From positions 496,001 to 560,000 of the forward strand of contig NZ_CP104007.1 in NCBI RefSeq assembly GCF_029201545.1: 64,000 bases of DNA. Direction: 5' to 3'. This DNA is from Devosia sp. FJ2-5-3. GTDB taxonomy: Bacteria; Pseudomonadota; Alphaproteobacteria; Rhizobiales; Devosiaceae. Position 1 is the stretch's first letter, and each line of letters begins with the position of its first letter. The notes under the pieces are model-generated. The model did not search any database, had not been told where the DNA came from, and saw only the letters and a list, made by a program, of their open reading frames with translations. Position numbers and translations under genes: made by a program. Shown here piece by piece: positions 26,139-34,103 of the stretch.

Positions 26139-26786
26139 GTGTCGTCACCGCGCATCGACACGGAAGACGGCGTGGCCTGGCATCTCGACGCCCTTGTCGA
26201 GCGGGTGCCGCTCCTCCTGCCGATGCGGGACAGGGTCGGAGTGGTTTCACCCCGCGTCAATCCCACCGGATTTGCGGGGCTGGCCAAGGTTGTCTGCGGG
26301 CAGCAGCTGTCCGTGCAGAGCGCGGCGGCAATCTGGGGGCGATTCGAAAAACTACCCGGCGCCACCGCGCCAGAAGGCTATCTGGCGCTGAGCGAAGAGG
26401 AAGTCCGCGGGATCGGCTTCTCGCGCGGAAAATTCGTCACCATGCGCGGCGTGGCCGAGGCGGTGGTGTCCGGAGCGCTGGATTTTGCCACCGTCGATGC
26501 CCTGCCGGCCGAGGAGGCGATTGCGGCGCTGACCGCGCTCAAGGGCATCGGGCCCTGGACGGCAGAGGTTTACCTGCTGTTTTGCGCCGCGCATCCGGAT
26601 GTGTTTCCCGCCGGTGATCTGGCGCTGCTCAAGGCGGCGCATCACGGGCTCGGGCTTGACGCGCGGCCGACGATCAAGGAGATGATCGCGCTCGCGGCCG
26701 AATGGGCGCCGCACCGTTCGGCGGCGGCGCTTCTGTTCTGGCGCTATTTTGCCGCCCTGCGCGACCGGGAAGGAATTCTGCTGTGA
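26139..26786 (+). CDS. DNA-3-methyladenine glycosylase (AlkA/HhH-GPD)
   Basis: 215 residues from a GTG preceded by GCAGGA; no ATG fits. Removes alkylated bases, starting base-excision repair. Helix-hairpin-helix GPD region: LKGIGPWTAEVYLLFC with the catalytic Asp in FPAGDLALL. The length fits the shorter bacterial AlkA/MagIII group that lacks the N-terminal domain of E. coli AlkA. The stop overlaps the next start (GTGA), so the two are co-translated. Confidence 0.9.
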   Translation: MSSPRIDTEDGVAWHLDALVERVPLLLPMRDRVGVVSPRVNPTGFAGLAKVVCGQQLSVQSAAAIWGRFEKLPGATAPEGYLALSEEEVRGIGFSRGKFVTMRGVAEAVVSGALDFATVDALPAEEAIAALTALKGIGPWTAEVYLLFCAAHPDVFPAGDLALLKAAHHGLGLDARPTIKEMIALAAEWAPHRSAAALLFWRYFAALRDREGILL

Positions 26787-27442
26787 CCAAGCTTTCAGGC
26801 CCCATGCTGGCACCGACCAATGGCGAAGCGCCGGACAGTGCGGTGGTGCTGCTGCATGGCTATGGCAGCGACGGCAATGATCTGATCGGGCTCGCGCCAC
26901 ACTGGCAGGATGCGTTGCCGGGCGCGATCTTCGTTTCGCCCCATGCGCCCGAGCCGGCCGGGATGATCGGAGCCGGGTTCCAGTGGTTCGCCATCGATTT
27001 TGGTGGGGATCGGCTGGCCAGCCGCCAGACTGGCGTGCTGAAGGCTCGGCCGGTGCTGGAAGAGTTCCTCAACGACCTCTGGACCCAGACCGGCATCAAG
27101 CCGGAGAGGACCGTCCTGGTGGGGTTCAGCCAGGGCGCGATGATGGCGCTGCATGTGGGCATGGCCCTTCCGCAGCGTTTGATGGGCGTTGTCGGTTTTT
27201 CCGGGGCGTTTCTGGCCCCGGAGGGCTTTGGCCCCGGCGCCACCAATGGCACGCCGGTTTGCCTCGTGCACGGCGACATGGATGATGTCGTAGAGCCCGC
27301 GCGCAGCGCCGAAGCGGCCGCGGAACTGAAAGCTGCCGGCGTTGATGTGGCCTATCACGTCAGCCGCGGTGTCGGGCACGGCATCGCCCCCGATGGCCTT
27401 GGTTTTGCGACCCAATTCCTGGCCGACCAAGCCGCGAAATAG
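26783..27442 (+). CDS. Alpha/beta-hydrolase, carboxylesterase/phospholipase type
   Basis: 219 residues from GTG overlapping the alkA stop. Small esterase of the Abhydrolase_2 family: oxyanion LLHGYGSDGND, nucleophile GFSQGAMMA, Asp in HGDMDDVV and His in GVGHGIAPDGL. Substrates of the family include acyl esters and lysophospholipids. Why it is coupled to alkA is unclear. Confidence 0.93.
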   Translation: MTKLSGPMLAPTNGEAPDSAVVLLHGYGSDGNDLIGLAPHWQDALPGAIFVSPHAPEPAGMIGAGFQWFAIDFGGDRLASRQTGVLKARPVLEEFLNDLWTQTGIKPERTVLVGFSQGAMMALHVGMALPQRLMGVVGFSGAFLAPEGFGPGATNGTPVCLVHGDMDDVVEPARSAEAAAELKAAGVDVAYHVSRGVGHGIAPDGLGFATQFLADQAAK

Positions 27443-27529
27443 TTAACAAAGCCGCTTCACAGCCCTGACACAAAGGGCATAGTATAAGCGAGCTATGGAC
27501 CTATTTGCTTCCCGTTTCGGGAGACTCTC

Positions 27530-28087
27530 GTGACCATACATGTGTCGCCAGAGGCCTGTCCCGCCCTCGTGCTGAACGCCGATTTCCGGCCTCTCAGCTA
27601 TTACCCACTCTCGTTATGGTCGTGGCAGGACGCGATCAAGGCGGTGTGCCTGGAGCGGGTCAATATCGTCTCGCTCTACGACACTGTGGTGCATTCGCCC
27701 AGCTTCGAGATGCGGCTCCCGAGCGTCGTGGCGCTCAAGGATTATGTTACGCCCGCTCGCCATCCGGCCTTCACCCGCTTCAATGTATTCCTCCGCGATC
27801 GCTTCCAGTGCCAATATTGCGGGTCGCGGGATGATCTGACGTTCGATCACGTCATTCCCCGCTCCAAGGGCGGCCTGACGACGTGGGAGAACGTGGTGGC
27901 GGCCTGCGCGCCGTGCAATCTCAAGAAGGCCAACCGGCTGCCGCGCGAGATCAAAATGTTCCCGCACCAGACGCCCTACGCGCCGACGGTTTATGATCTC
28001 CACAATAACGGCCGGGCCTTCCCGCCCAACCATCTGCACAAAAGCTGGCTCGACTATCTCTACTGGGACATCGAGCTCGAGCCCTGA
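27530..28087 (+). CDS. HNH endonuclease
   Basis: 185 residues from GTG behind GGGAGA. A beta-rich N-terminal half (PALVLNADFRPLSYYPLSLW) precedes a C-terminal HNH domain with a four-Cys zinc site: CQYCG, DHVIPRSKGG and CAPCNLKKANR. Widespread in alphaproteobacteria and usually single. Genomic role unknown; the domain occurs in repair and defence proteins alike, and nothing nearby indicates which. Confidence 0.93.
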   Translation: MTIHVSPEACPALVLNADFRPLSYYPLSLWSWQDAIKAVCLERVNIVSLYDTVVHSPSFEMRLPSVVALKDYVTPARHPAFTRFNVFLRDRFQCQYCGSRDDLTFDHVIPRSKGGLTTWENVVAACAPCNLKKANRLPREIKMFPHQTPYAPTVYDLHNNGRAFPPNHLHKSWLDYLYWDIELEP

Positions 28088-28108
28088 GGGCTTGTTGGTC
28101 GCGGCGTT

Positions 28109-28121
28109 AATAACTATTATT
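28109..28121. promoter_or_regulatory. Palindrome upstream of parD, candidate operator
   Basis: aataa, 3 bp, ttatt, 29 bp before the antitoxin start. Toxin-antitoxin operons are usually autoregulated at such sites. AT-rich, so it may only be the promoter core. Confidence 0.35.
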
Positions 28122-28149
28122 GGCTTGGGCCGGTCATAGGAGATTTGTC

Positions 28150-28413
28150 ATGGCGATCAGCGCTGATCTGGGACAGGTGCTCGAAAAGGTCGTGAACGAT
28201 CTGGTCGAGAACGGGCGCTACAATTCCAAGAGCGAAGTCCTGCGCGAAGGCGTGAGGCTGGTGCAGGAGCGCGAGGCGCGGCTGCGCGAGATGGATGCGA
28301 TGATCCAGGCCGGACTTGACGATATTGATGCTGGCAGGACGATCCCGGCGGAAGAGGTTTTTGCCGAGTTGAGATTGCTGGTCGCGGAGCTGGCACAGAA
28401 GAAGGCGTCGTGA
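28150..28413 (+). CDS. ParD-type antitoxin
   Basis: 87 residues from the ATG behind ATAGGAG. The N-terminal ribbon-helix-helix (residues about 1-45: AISADLGQVLEKVVNDLVEN, then SKSEVLREGVRLV) binds DNA, and the C-terminal helix (MDAMIQAGLDDIDAGRTIPA) would wrap the toxin. First gene of a ParDE pair. The stop codon overlaps the toxin start (TGATG). Confidence 0.92.
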   Translation: MAISADLGQVLEKVVNDLVENGRYNSKSEVLREGVRLVQEREARLREMDAMIQAGLDDIDAGRTIPAEEVFAELRLLVAELAQKKAS

Positions 28414-28703
28414 TGCGTTTGCGCTTCTCGCGTGACGCCAAGCAAGATTTGTTTGAGATTGTTCGCTATATCGCCCAGGACAATTCGCTTAGGGCCAGTA
28501 GTTTTGCCGACGAACTGATGCTGGCGTGCCAGGAGCTCGCCGATCAGCCGGAGCGGTTCGCCGTCCTCAATCGATACGCGGATCGCGAACTGCGCCGCAG
28601 GCCCTATGGAAACTATTCGATCATCTACACCGTCGGATCGGAAGCCGTGTTTATCGTCCGGATTGTCTCGTCGGCACGCGATCTCGACGCGCTGATCGAC
28701 TAG
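28413..28703 (+). CDS. ParE/RelE-type toxin
   Basis: 96 residues with the ParE fold: RLRFSRDAKQDLFEIVRYIA at the N-terminus, then LADQPERFAVL, RELRRRPYGNYSIIYTV and VFIVRIVSSARDL. ParE toxins usually inhibit DNA gyrase, RelE members cut mRNA; on sequence it is closer to ParE. Overlaps the antitoxin by one base and the convergent dsbB by 4 bp, so the pair is tightly inserted in the genome. Confidence 0.9.
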   Translation: MRLRFSRDAKQDLFEIVRYIAQDNSLRASSFADELMLACQELADQPERFAVLNRYADRELRRRPYGNYSIIYTVGSEAVFIVRIVSSARDLDALID

Positions 28704-29200
28704 CCCTTCCGGCGGGCCTGGAAGACCATGGCGAAGGCGAGGAGGACAACGATGGCAAGCGAGATCAGCGCGTTGTAGCCGGCCAGCGACAGGCCGAGGA
28801 AGCGGAACTGCACGACGTCGCAGCCGATGACGGGGGTCATGCTGTTGAGCTGGTCGAAGCTGAAGCTCTCGCCAACGCCGGTGCAGGCGGTGGGACCGGG
28901 CCAAAAACCCCATTCAACCCCGGCGTGGTAGCTCGCCATATAGGTGCCCCAGGCAAAGATTGCGGTGGCGATCGCCATCAATGCGAACCAGAGCGCCAGG
29001 GGCAGCCGGTTCCACAGGACCAGGACCCCCAGAAGGATCGGCAGGCCGATATAATAGGCCATGCGTTGCTCGAGGCAGAGCTCGCAGGGGTAGAGCCCGC
29101 CAATATATTGGGAGGCGAGGGCCCCCAGGATTGTTGCCAGACCCAGCAGAAATGCCAGGCCGGACGCGAGTTTATCAAGGGGACGGAGAGTGGCTGCCAT
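28700..29200 (-). CDS. dsbB: Disulfide bond formation protein B
   Basis: 166 residues, four helices. Reoxidises DsbA by passing electrons to ubiquinone. The redox pair is CELC (residues 39 and 42), with an additional loop pair in TACTG and IGCDV in the second periplasmic loop. No dsbA lies beside it. Confidence 0.92.
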   Translation of the reverse strand: MAATLRPLDKLASGLAFLLGLATILGALASQYIGGLYPCELCLEQRMAYYIGLPILLGVLVLWNRLPLALWFALMAIATAIFAWGTYMASYHAGVEWGFWPGPTACTGVGESFSFDQLNSMTPVIGCDVVQFRFLGLSLAGYNALISLAIVVLLAFAMVFQARRKG

Positions 29201-29264
29201 GATCGGCCTCAGTGTGACGCTGCTTCGCCCTTAGCCTTGCTCTAAGGCAAAAGCCAGATGGGCA

Positions 29265-29369
29265 CGTGCTCGTGATTACGAAAACTCCGTGCCCGAGATC
29301 ACGGAAACCCGTGCTCGAGATCACGGAAACCCGTGCTCGAGATCACGGAAGCCCGCGATCGAGATCAGG
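29265..29369. repeat. 22-bp tandem repeat, about 4.7 copies
   Basis: Units begin at 29265, 29288, 29310, 29332 and 29354 (the last partial). The consensus is cgtgctcgagatcacggaaacc; the first unit is 23 bp and the most diverged. The array runs into the stop codon of the DUF72 gene and lies 64 bp from the dsbB start. No unique spacers, so it is not a CRISPR. Confidence 0.85.
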
Positions 29370-30192
29370 AATAGGCTCTTACGCCAAGCTCTTGCGCAAG
29401 GGCCATGGCGTTGGCCGGCGCATGCAGTTTGTCCTCGTGGACGAAATAGGCGTAGCAGTCGTGGCCAGCCTCGCGCCAGCCGGCCATGGTCTTTGCCAGA
29501 TCGGCAATGTCGGCACTTTCATAGCCGGCAGCATCGGGACGGGCTGGGCCCTGGAGTCGGCAGTAGGCGAAATCGGCGGTGAGGTCGCGACGCGGATTGT
29601 CCGGCGTGTCGGCAATGACGCGGGCGATATTGTGCTGGCGCAACAGGGCGTCGACGGACGGATCATCGAAGCTCGGGTGGCGCATTTCGATGGCGTGGCG
29701 GATCAATGTGACGCCATTTGGCTCGAGATAGGGCGGCTGCTTGACGCCGTCCGCGGCGGCGGCGAGGCGCAGATAGGCGTCGACATCCTGTGGCAGGAGA
29801 TTGAGAAATGTCTCAAAGCTTGCCGCGTCGAAGGCGAGATTGGGCGGCAATTGCCAGATGAAGGGCCCGAGCCGGTCGCCAAGGGCCAGTGGGCCGGAGG
29901 CGAAGAAATTGGCGAGGGCGGGCGCGCAATCCTTCAAGCGCTTGATATGGGTAACGAGTTGCGGGCCCTTGATCGAAAACTGGAAGCCGTCCGGTGTCTC
30001 GCCCGCCCATTTGGCAAAGCTCGCCGGCTTCTGGTTGGCGCGGAAGGTGGCGTTGATCTCGATGCTGGTCAGGTGGCGGCTGGCATGGTGCAGTTCCTTT
30101 TTCTGCACCAGCCCCTCGGGAAAGAAGGTGCCGCGCCAAGGCTCGAATACCCAGCCGGCGGTTCCTGTGCGAATTGTGCCCTTGGTGGTCAT
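29365..30192 (-). CDS. DUF72 family protein
   Basis: 275 residues from the ATG behind AAGGGAGAG; the long open frame upstream is not coding. TIM-barrel-like DUF72 pattern: RTGTAGWVFEPWRGTFFP, SRHLTSIEINATFR, FQFSIKGPQLVTHIKRL, LGPFIWQLPPN, and DCYAYFVHEDKLHAP. Function unknown, although a sugar-isomerase/DNA-repair relation has been proposed. Its stop is embedded in the 22-bp tandem repeat. Confidence 0.9.
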   Translation of the reverse strand: MTTKGTIRTGTAGWVFEPWRGTFFPEGLVQKKELHHASRHLTSIEINATFRANQKPASFAKWAGETPDGFQFSIKGPQLVTHIKRLKDCAPALANFFASGPLALGDRLGPFIWQLPPNLAFDAASFETFLNLLPQDVDAYLRLAAAADGVKQPPYLEPNGVTLIRHAIEMRHPSFDDPSVDALLRQHNIARVIADTPDNPRRDLTADFAYCRLQGPARPDAAGYESADIADLAKTMAGWREAGHDCYAYFVHEDKLHAPANAMALAQELGVRAYS

Positions 30193-30339
30193 GGCGCTCT
30201 CCCTTGGCCTCAAGCTTGGACAAGGGGAGTGACCTTGGCAAGCTCTCGCTGTTGTGAATGGGGGGCATGCGCGCGCGGTAATCATTTTTTGCCGTATTTG
30301 GGTGCATGGTGAACGAAACCTTGCCGGGGGCAGATTCGA

Positions 30340-31149
30340 TTGCGAAGACCCGATTTCGTTTCCATGGCTGCCCTGGCCTTCGTCTCGGCTGCGTCGCAGG
30401 CCGCGACGGCTTGCGACGTGCTCGACATGCGCCCCGGTGGAACCGTGGTGGAAGTGACCGACGGCGATACGGTTGTGCTCGATGATGGAAGGCGGGTGCG
30501 GCTGATCGGCACGCAGGCGCCGAAACTGCCGCTGGGACGCGAGGATTTCGATATCTGGCCGCTGGCTCCCCAATCCCAGAACGTGCTGGCGGAGCTGGCC
30601 CTCAACAAATCCGTGCGCCTCGGTTTTGGCGGCGAAGCAATGGACCGCCACGAGCGGGTGCTGGCGCATATGTTTGTTGCCGAAGGCGCGCAGGAACACT
30701 GGGCGCAGTTGCACATGATCGAAAAAGGCATGGCGCGGGTCTATTCTTTCCCCGATAACCGCAAATGTCTCGATGTGTTGCTGGCGGCCGAGGCCCGTGC
30801 GCGCTCTGCGCGGCTTGGCATTTGGGCCGATCCCTATTACAGCGTTCGGGCGGCGGACAAAGCGGACGATCTGCTCAAACGCGCAGGGCATTATGAATTG
30901 GTGGAAGGCCGGGTGCTCCTCGCCGACCGCCAGGGCAGCCGCGTCTATCTCAATTTCGGCCGGTTCTGGAAAGAGGACTTCACGGCCGTGATCGAGGCAT
31001 CGGCGTTGCGGCTGTTTACGGCAGACAAGCTGGATCCATTGGCGCTTGAGGGGGCGCTGGTGCGTATCCGTGGATGGGTGGACGATCGGGATGGTCCGCG
31101 CATCGAAATTACCCATCCCGAACAGATTGAGGTCTTGGCGACGCAATGA
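30340..31149 (+). CDS. Staphylococcal-nuclease-like (thermonuclease) protein
   Basis: 269 residues from a TTG start that adds the basic head of a signal peptide (RRPDFVSMAALAFVSAASQA before a cut at about 22); an ATG eight codons on is the alternative. SNase fold: VVEVTDGDTVVLDDGRRVRL, GEAMDRHERVLAHMF and MARVYSF. Catalytic Arg/Glu are partly recognisable. The C-terminal 100 residues are an extra domain. Overlaps the M48 start (ATGA), suggesting a joint envelope role. Confidence 0.82.
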   Translation: MRRPDFVSMAALAFVSAASQAATACDVLDMRPGGTVVEVTDGDTVVLDDGRRVRLIGTQAPKLPLGREDFDIWPLAPQSQNVLAELALNKSVRLGFGGEAMDRHERVLAHMFVAEGAQEHWAQLHMIEKGMARVYSFPDNRKCLDVLLAAEARARSARLGIWADPYYSVRAADKADDLLKRAGHYELVEGRVLLADRQGSRVYLNFGRFWKEDFTAVIEASALRLFTADKLDPLALEGALVRIRGWVDDRDGPRIEITHPEQIEVLATQ

Positions 31150-32624
31150 CGGCGCTTTCCCTGCATAAATTCCTGCGCGTCGGCATCCTGGCAACGTCCC
31201 TCCTGGCGCTGTCGGCCTGCTCGTCGCTGACAGGCTCCGGCATCAGCGTCAGCCAGACCGGGGACCGCCCGGCGCCAACCGTCGTGCCGGCTGGTACTGA
31301 GCCCGACGACGTGGTCATCGGGCGACGCGAGCATCCGCGCATCATCGCGGCCTATGGTGGGGTGTATTCCGACCGCCAGGCCGAAATCATGGTGGCGCGC
31401 ATTGTCGGGCGGCTGCTGGCGGCCGCCGACCAGCCCAATGCCCAGTTCCAGGTGACGATTCTCGATACGTCCGAGGTCAATGCGTTTGCGCTGCCGGGCG
31501 GCTATATCTATGTGACGCGCGGCATCCTGGCTCTCGCCTCCGATACGAGCGAGCTGGCTGCGGTGCTGGCGCACGAGATCGCCCACGTGACGCTGCGCCA
31601 TGCGCGGGCGCGCACCGACAAGACACGGACCACCCAGATCGTCGACCGGGTGATTACCGGCATTTTCGGCGGCGACGTCTCAACCGACGCCACGGCCAAT
31701 CGCACCCGTCAGTCGCTGGCTGCCTTCGGGCAGAACCAAGAGCTGGAAGCGGACCGTGAAGGCATCAAATTTGCCGGCAAGGCGGGATATGATCCCCAGG
31801 CGGCGGCGCGTTTTCTTGGCGTCATGAGCCGGTTCGCGGCCTTTTCGGCCGGCACCAGCGCGGGCGAGGACGGGTTCCTGTCCTCCCACCCCTCGACGCC
31901 AGCGCGCATCAGCAAGGCAATGGACACGGCGCAATCCATGTTCGGCCCCTCGGGCCTTGGTGAAACCGATCGTGACGGCTATCTGGCGGCGATTTCGGGC
32001 ATGGCCTTCGGCGACAGCCCGGCGCAGGGTTCGATCGTGGGGCAGCGCTTCATCCATCCGCGGTCCAAATTCTCGTTCACCGTGCCGCAGGGTTACACGC
32101 TGCAATCGGCGCAAAGCGCCGTGGTTGGCGTGGCGGGCGACGGCGAGGCCGTGCGGTTCGACAGTGCCGATGTGCAGCCGAGCATGGCGCTGACCGATTA
32201 TCTGAAATCGGGCTGGATCGCCGGGCTCAAGGCGGAGACGGTCAAGGCGCATAATTACAACGGTATCGACATGGCCTCGGGCCTGGCGCAGACCGATCAG
32301 TGGTTTTTCCGCGTGGCCGTGATGCGGCTCGATGGGGCGGTCTATCGCTTCATCTTTGCCGCCAAGGCCGACAGTGCGCGCTTTGCTAGTGGCGCGGAGG
32401 CGACGATCCAGAGCTTCCGCCGTGCCGATGCAAGCGATCTCAACCAGATCCGCAAGCTGACGACGCGCGTCGTTACCGCCAAGAGCGGCGACAATGCCGA
32501 TAGTCTCGCGCGGCAGATGGCCAATATCCCGGGTGGACGCGAGCTGTTCTATATCCTCAACAATCTCTATCCGGGCGACCCCGTGGCGACCGGGCAGAAG
32601 TACAAGATCGTTGCGCTGAACTAG
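31146..32624 (+). CDS. M48 family lipoprotein metalloprotease
   Basis: 492 residues. The N-terminus is a lipoprotein signal (LLALSAC, cut before Cys), with an Ala/Ser linker. The zinc peptidase domain (residues about 60-270) contains HEIAHVTLRH and the third ligand in ELEADREGIKFAG. A C-terminal part (residues about 290-492) ends with DPVATGQKYKIVALN, resembling a LysM-like module. It is related to BepA/YfgC-type outer-membrane quality-control proteases. Confidence 0.92.
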   Translation: MTALSLHKFLRVGILATSLLALSACSSLTGSGISVSQTGDRPAPTVVPAGTEPDDVVIGRREHPRIIAAYGGVYSDRQAEIMVARIVGRLLAAADQPNAQFQVTILDTSEVNAFALPGGYIYVTRGILALASDTSELAAVLAHEIAHVTLRHARARTDKTRTTQIVDRVITGIFGGDVSTDATANRTRQSLAAFGQNQELEADREGIKFAGKAGYDPQAAARFLGVMSRFAAFSAGTSAGEDGFLSSHPSTPARISKAMDTAQSMFGPSGLGETDRDGYLAAISGMAFGDSPAQGSIVGQRFIHPRSKFSFTVPQGYTLQSAQSAVVGVAGDGEAVRFDSADVQPSMALTDYLKSGWIAGLKAETVKAHNYNGIDMASGLAQTDQWFFRVAVMRLDGAVYRFIFAAKADSARFASGAEATIQSFRRADASDLNQIRKLTTRVVTAKSGDNADSLARQMANIPGGRELFYILNNLYPGDPVATGQKYKIVALN

Positions 32625-32736
32625 AGGGGATGGCCGTCGTCCGCGCTGGCCGTGCCTCGATATTCGTCCAAAACGCCGTTCTATTCTCGGGCCTGGCCTG
32701 GAGCCGCTGATCGAGTGATCTACGCGTGGAGACAGG

Positions 32737-32757
32737 CCCTCGGATCAAGTCCGAGGG
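32737..32757. repeat. Dispersed palindrome ccctcgga-tcaag-tccgaggg
   Basis: A 21-bp hairpin in the 219-bp gap between the M48 and Nudix genes. The same element occurs as ccctcgggtcaagcccgaggg at 40662; the A-T pair here replaces a G-C pair there, a compensatory change. The rest of this gap shows nothing I recognise. Confidence 0.6.
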
Positions 32758-32843
32758 CAGCGCGGCGCGTGGGAATGAAATGGATCACAAGGCCACAGTG
32801 AATTTGGCCTTCCGACAGGGGGGCCGCTCTCGTGACAAATGTC

Positions 32844-33263
32844 CTAGAGCAGATCACACAAGGCGGCGATCAACGGCTCATCAGCTGGGGGCATGGGGTA
32901 GTCGCGCAGGGTCTGCGGGCGGACCCATTTAAGGGCCTTGTGTTCGCTGGCGGTGGGCGTGCCCTGCCAGCGGCGGCAGGCATAGAGCGGCATCAACAGA
33001 TGCATGTGTTCGTAGGAGTGGCTGGCAAAGGACACCGGGGCCAGGCAGGCTTCCTTGGTCTCGATCCCCAGCTCTTCGCGCAATTCGCGGATAAGCGCGG
33101 CCTCGGGCGTTTCGCCCGGCTCTATTTTGCCGCCGGGAAATTCCCACATGCCGGCCATGTGCTTGCCTTCCGGGCGCTGGGCAATGAGTACGCGGCGATC
33201 GGCATCGACGAGGGCGCAGGCGACGACGAGCAGGATAGGCTTGTCGGTCACGATCTCAGTCAC
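32844..33263 (-). CDS. MutT-like Nudix hydrolase
   Basis: 139 residues. Complete Nudix box [24 protein letters not shown] (positions about 42-65). Probably 8-oxo-dGTP pyrophosphohydrolase (MutT), preventing oxidative mutagenesis, given the [20 protein letters not shown] start and length. Last gene of the argJ-GNAT-nudix operon; start overlaps the GNAT stop by 4 bp. Confidence 0.92.
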   Translation of the reverse strand: MTEIVTDKPILLVVACALVDADRRVLIAQRPEGKHMAGMWEFPGGKIEPGETPEAALIRELREELGIETKEACLAPVSFASHSYEHMHLLMPLYACRRWQGTPTASEHKALKWVRPQTLRDYPMPPADEPLIAALCDLL

Positions 33264-34015
33264 TTGGGCGCTCCGGGGATGCGGTAGTGGTAATCATATT
33301 GATGCGCGTAGCCGAGCCCGGAATAGAGCGCGAGCGCGGCGGTATTGCCGGCTTCGACATTGACAGCGGCTGCATGCGCGCCTTCGCGCCGAGCCCAGGC
33401 GAAGCCTGAATTCATCATCGCCTTGCCCAGACCCTGGCGGCGGCGGGTGCTGTCGGTGATGACATTGCCAGCGACAACGATGCCATCGGCGATTGCCATG
33501 ATCGCGGAAGCAACCGCTTCGCCATCGCGGGTGAGGACGATGCCAGTGGCCGGCGTCTTTATCGCGGCGGTGAGGTTTTGCAGACCCTGCAGCGTCGCTG
33601 CGTCATAGTCTCGCAATTTCTGCTGTGCCGCGAGGAAACGCGGGTCGCCCAGTGACAAGAATTCGGCCTGCGGGTCGGCTTCGCGATCGTCGAGAGCCAT
33701 GGCGTAGACATGGCTGGCGCCGATCGTTTGCCAGCCGGATTCGTCGAGCGTGGCGCTCAACTCATATGGCGCGAGCGGGGTGATGCGGAAGACCGGCTTG
33801 ACCTGGCGGATGATCATCCAGGTGCAGGCAGAGATGACACGCAGGTCGGCGTCCTCAAAGTCATCCGGATCAAGGCATTGGACGGAATTGGCGCGCTTGG
33901 TGTAGCCGCCGGCAGCGCGGCGCACCCACGAGCCGTCCCATTTTTCTTCGATGCCGGGCCAGGCCTTGAGGCCGGCCCGTTCGATAGCTTCGGTATCAGG
34001 GAGGGAGGTGGACAT
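33260..34015 (-). CDS. GNAT family N-acetyltransferase
   Basis: 251 residues from the ATG behind GGATGA. C-terminal GNAT domain (residues about 115-245): acetyl-CoA loop [17 protein letters not shown], then [19 protein letters not shown]. The N-terminal 110 residues ([20 protein letters not shown]) are a less-defined part, as in other proteins of this context. Positioned downstream of argJ, but acetylation of an arginine-pathway intermediate is not implied by sequence. Overlaps the Nudix gene by 4 bp. Confidence 0.9.
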   Translation of the reverse strand: MSTSLPDTEAIERAGLKAWPGIEEKWDGSWVRRAAGGYTKRANSVQCLDPDDFEDADLRVISACTWMIIRQVKPVFRITPLAPYELSATLDESGWQTIGASHVYAMALDDREADPQAEFLSLGDPRFLAAQQKLRDYDAATLQGLQNLTAAIKTPATGIVLTRDGEAVASAIMAIADGIVVAGNVITDSTRRRQGLGKAMMNSGFAWARREGAHAAAVNVEAGNTAALALYSGLGYAHQYDYHYRIPGAPK

Positions 34016-34040
34016 AGTGTCATCCGGCTTTTTGGGACAT

Positions 34041-34089
34041 CCCCTCACCCTAATCCTCTCCCCGGAGGGGCAAGAGGACTGGGCCGGTG
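34041..34089. repeat. Intergenic repeat cctctcccc/ggggcaagagg, copy 4
   Basis: Between GNAT and argJ. Shares the cccctcaccct head and the ggactgggccggtg-like tail with the copy at 21572. The hairpin is 34055-34077. Confidence 0.5.
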
Positions 34090-34103
34090 GCTATCGATGA
34101 AGT

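Noticed and set aside
29265..29369. Possible CRISPR array
   Set aside because: Units follow each other directly with no unique spacers; no cas genes.
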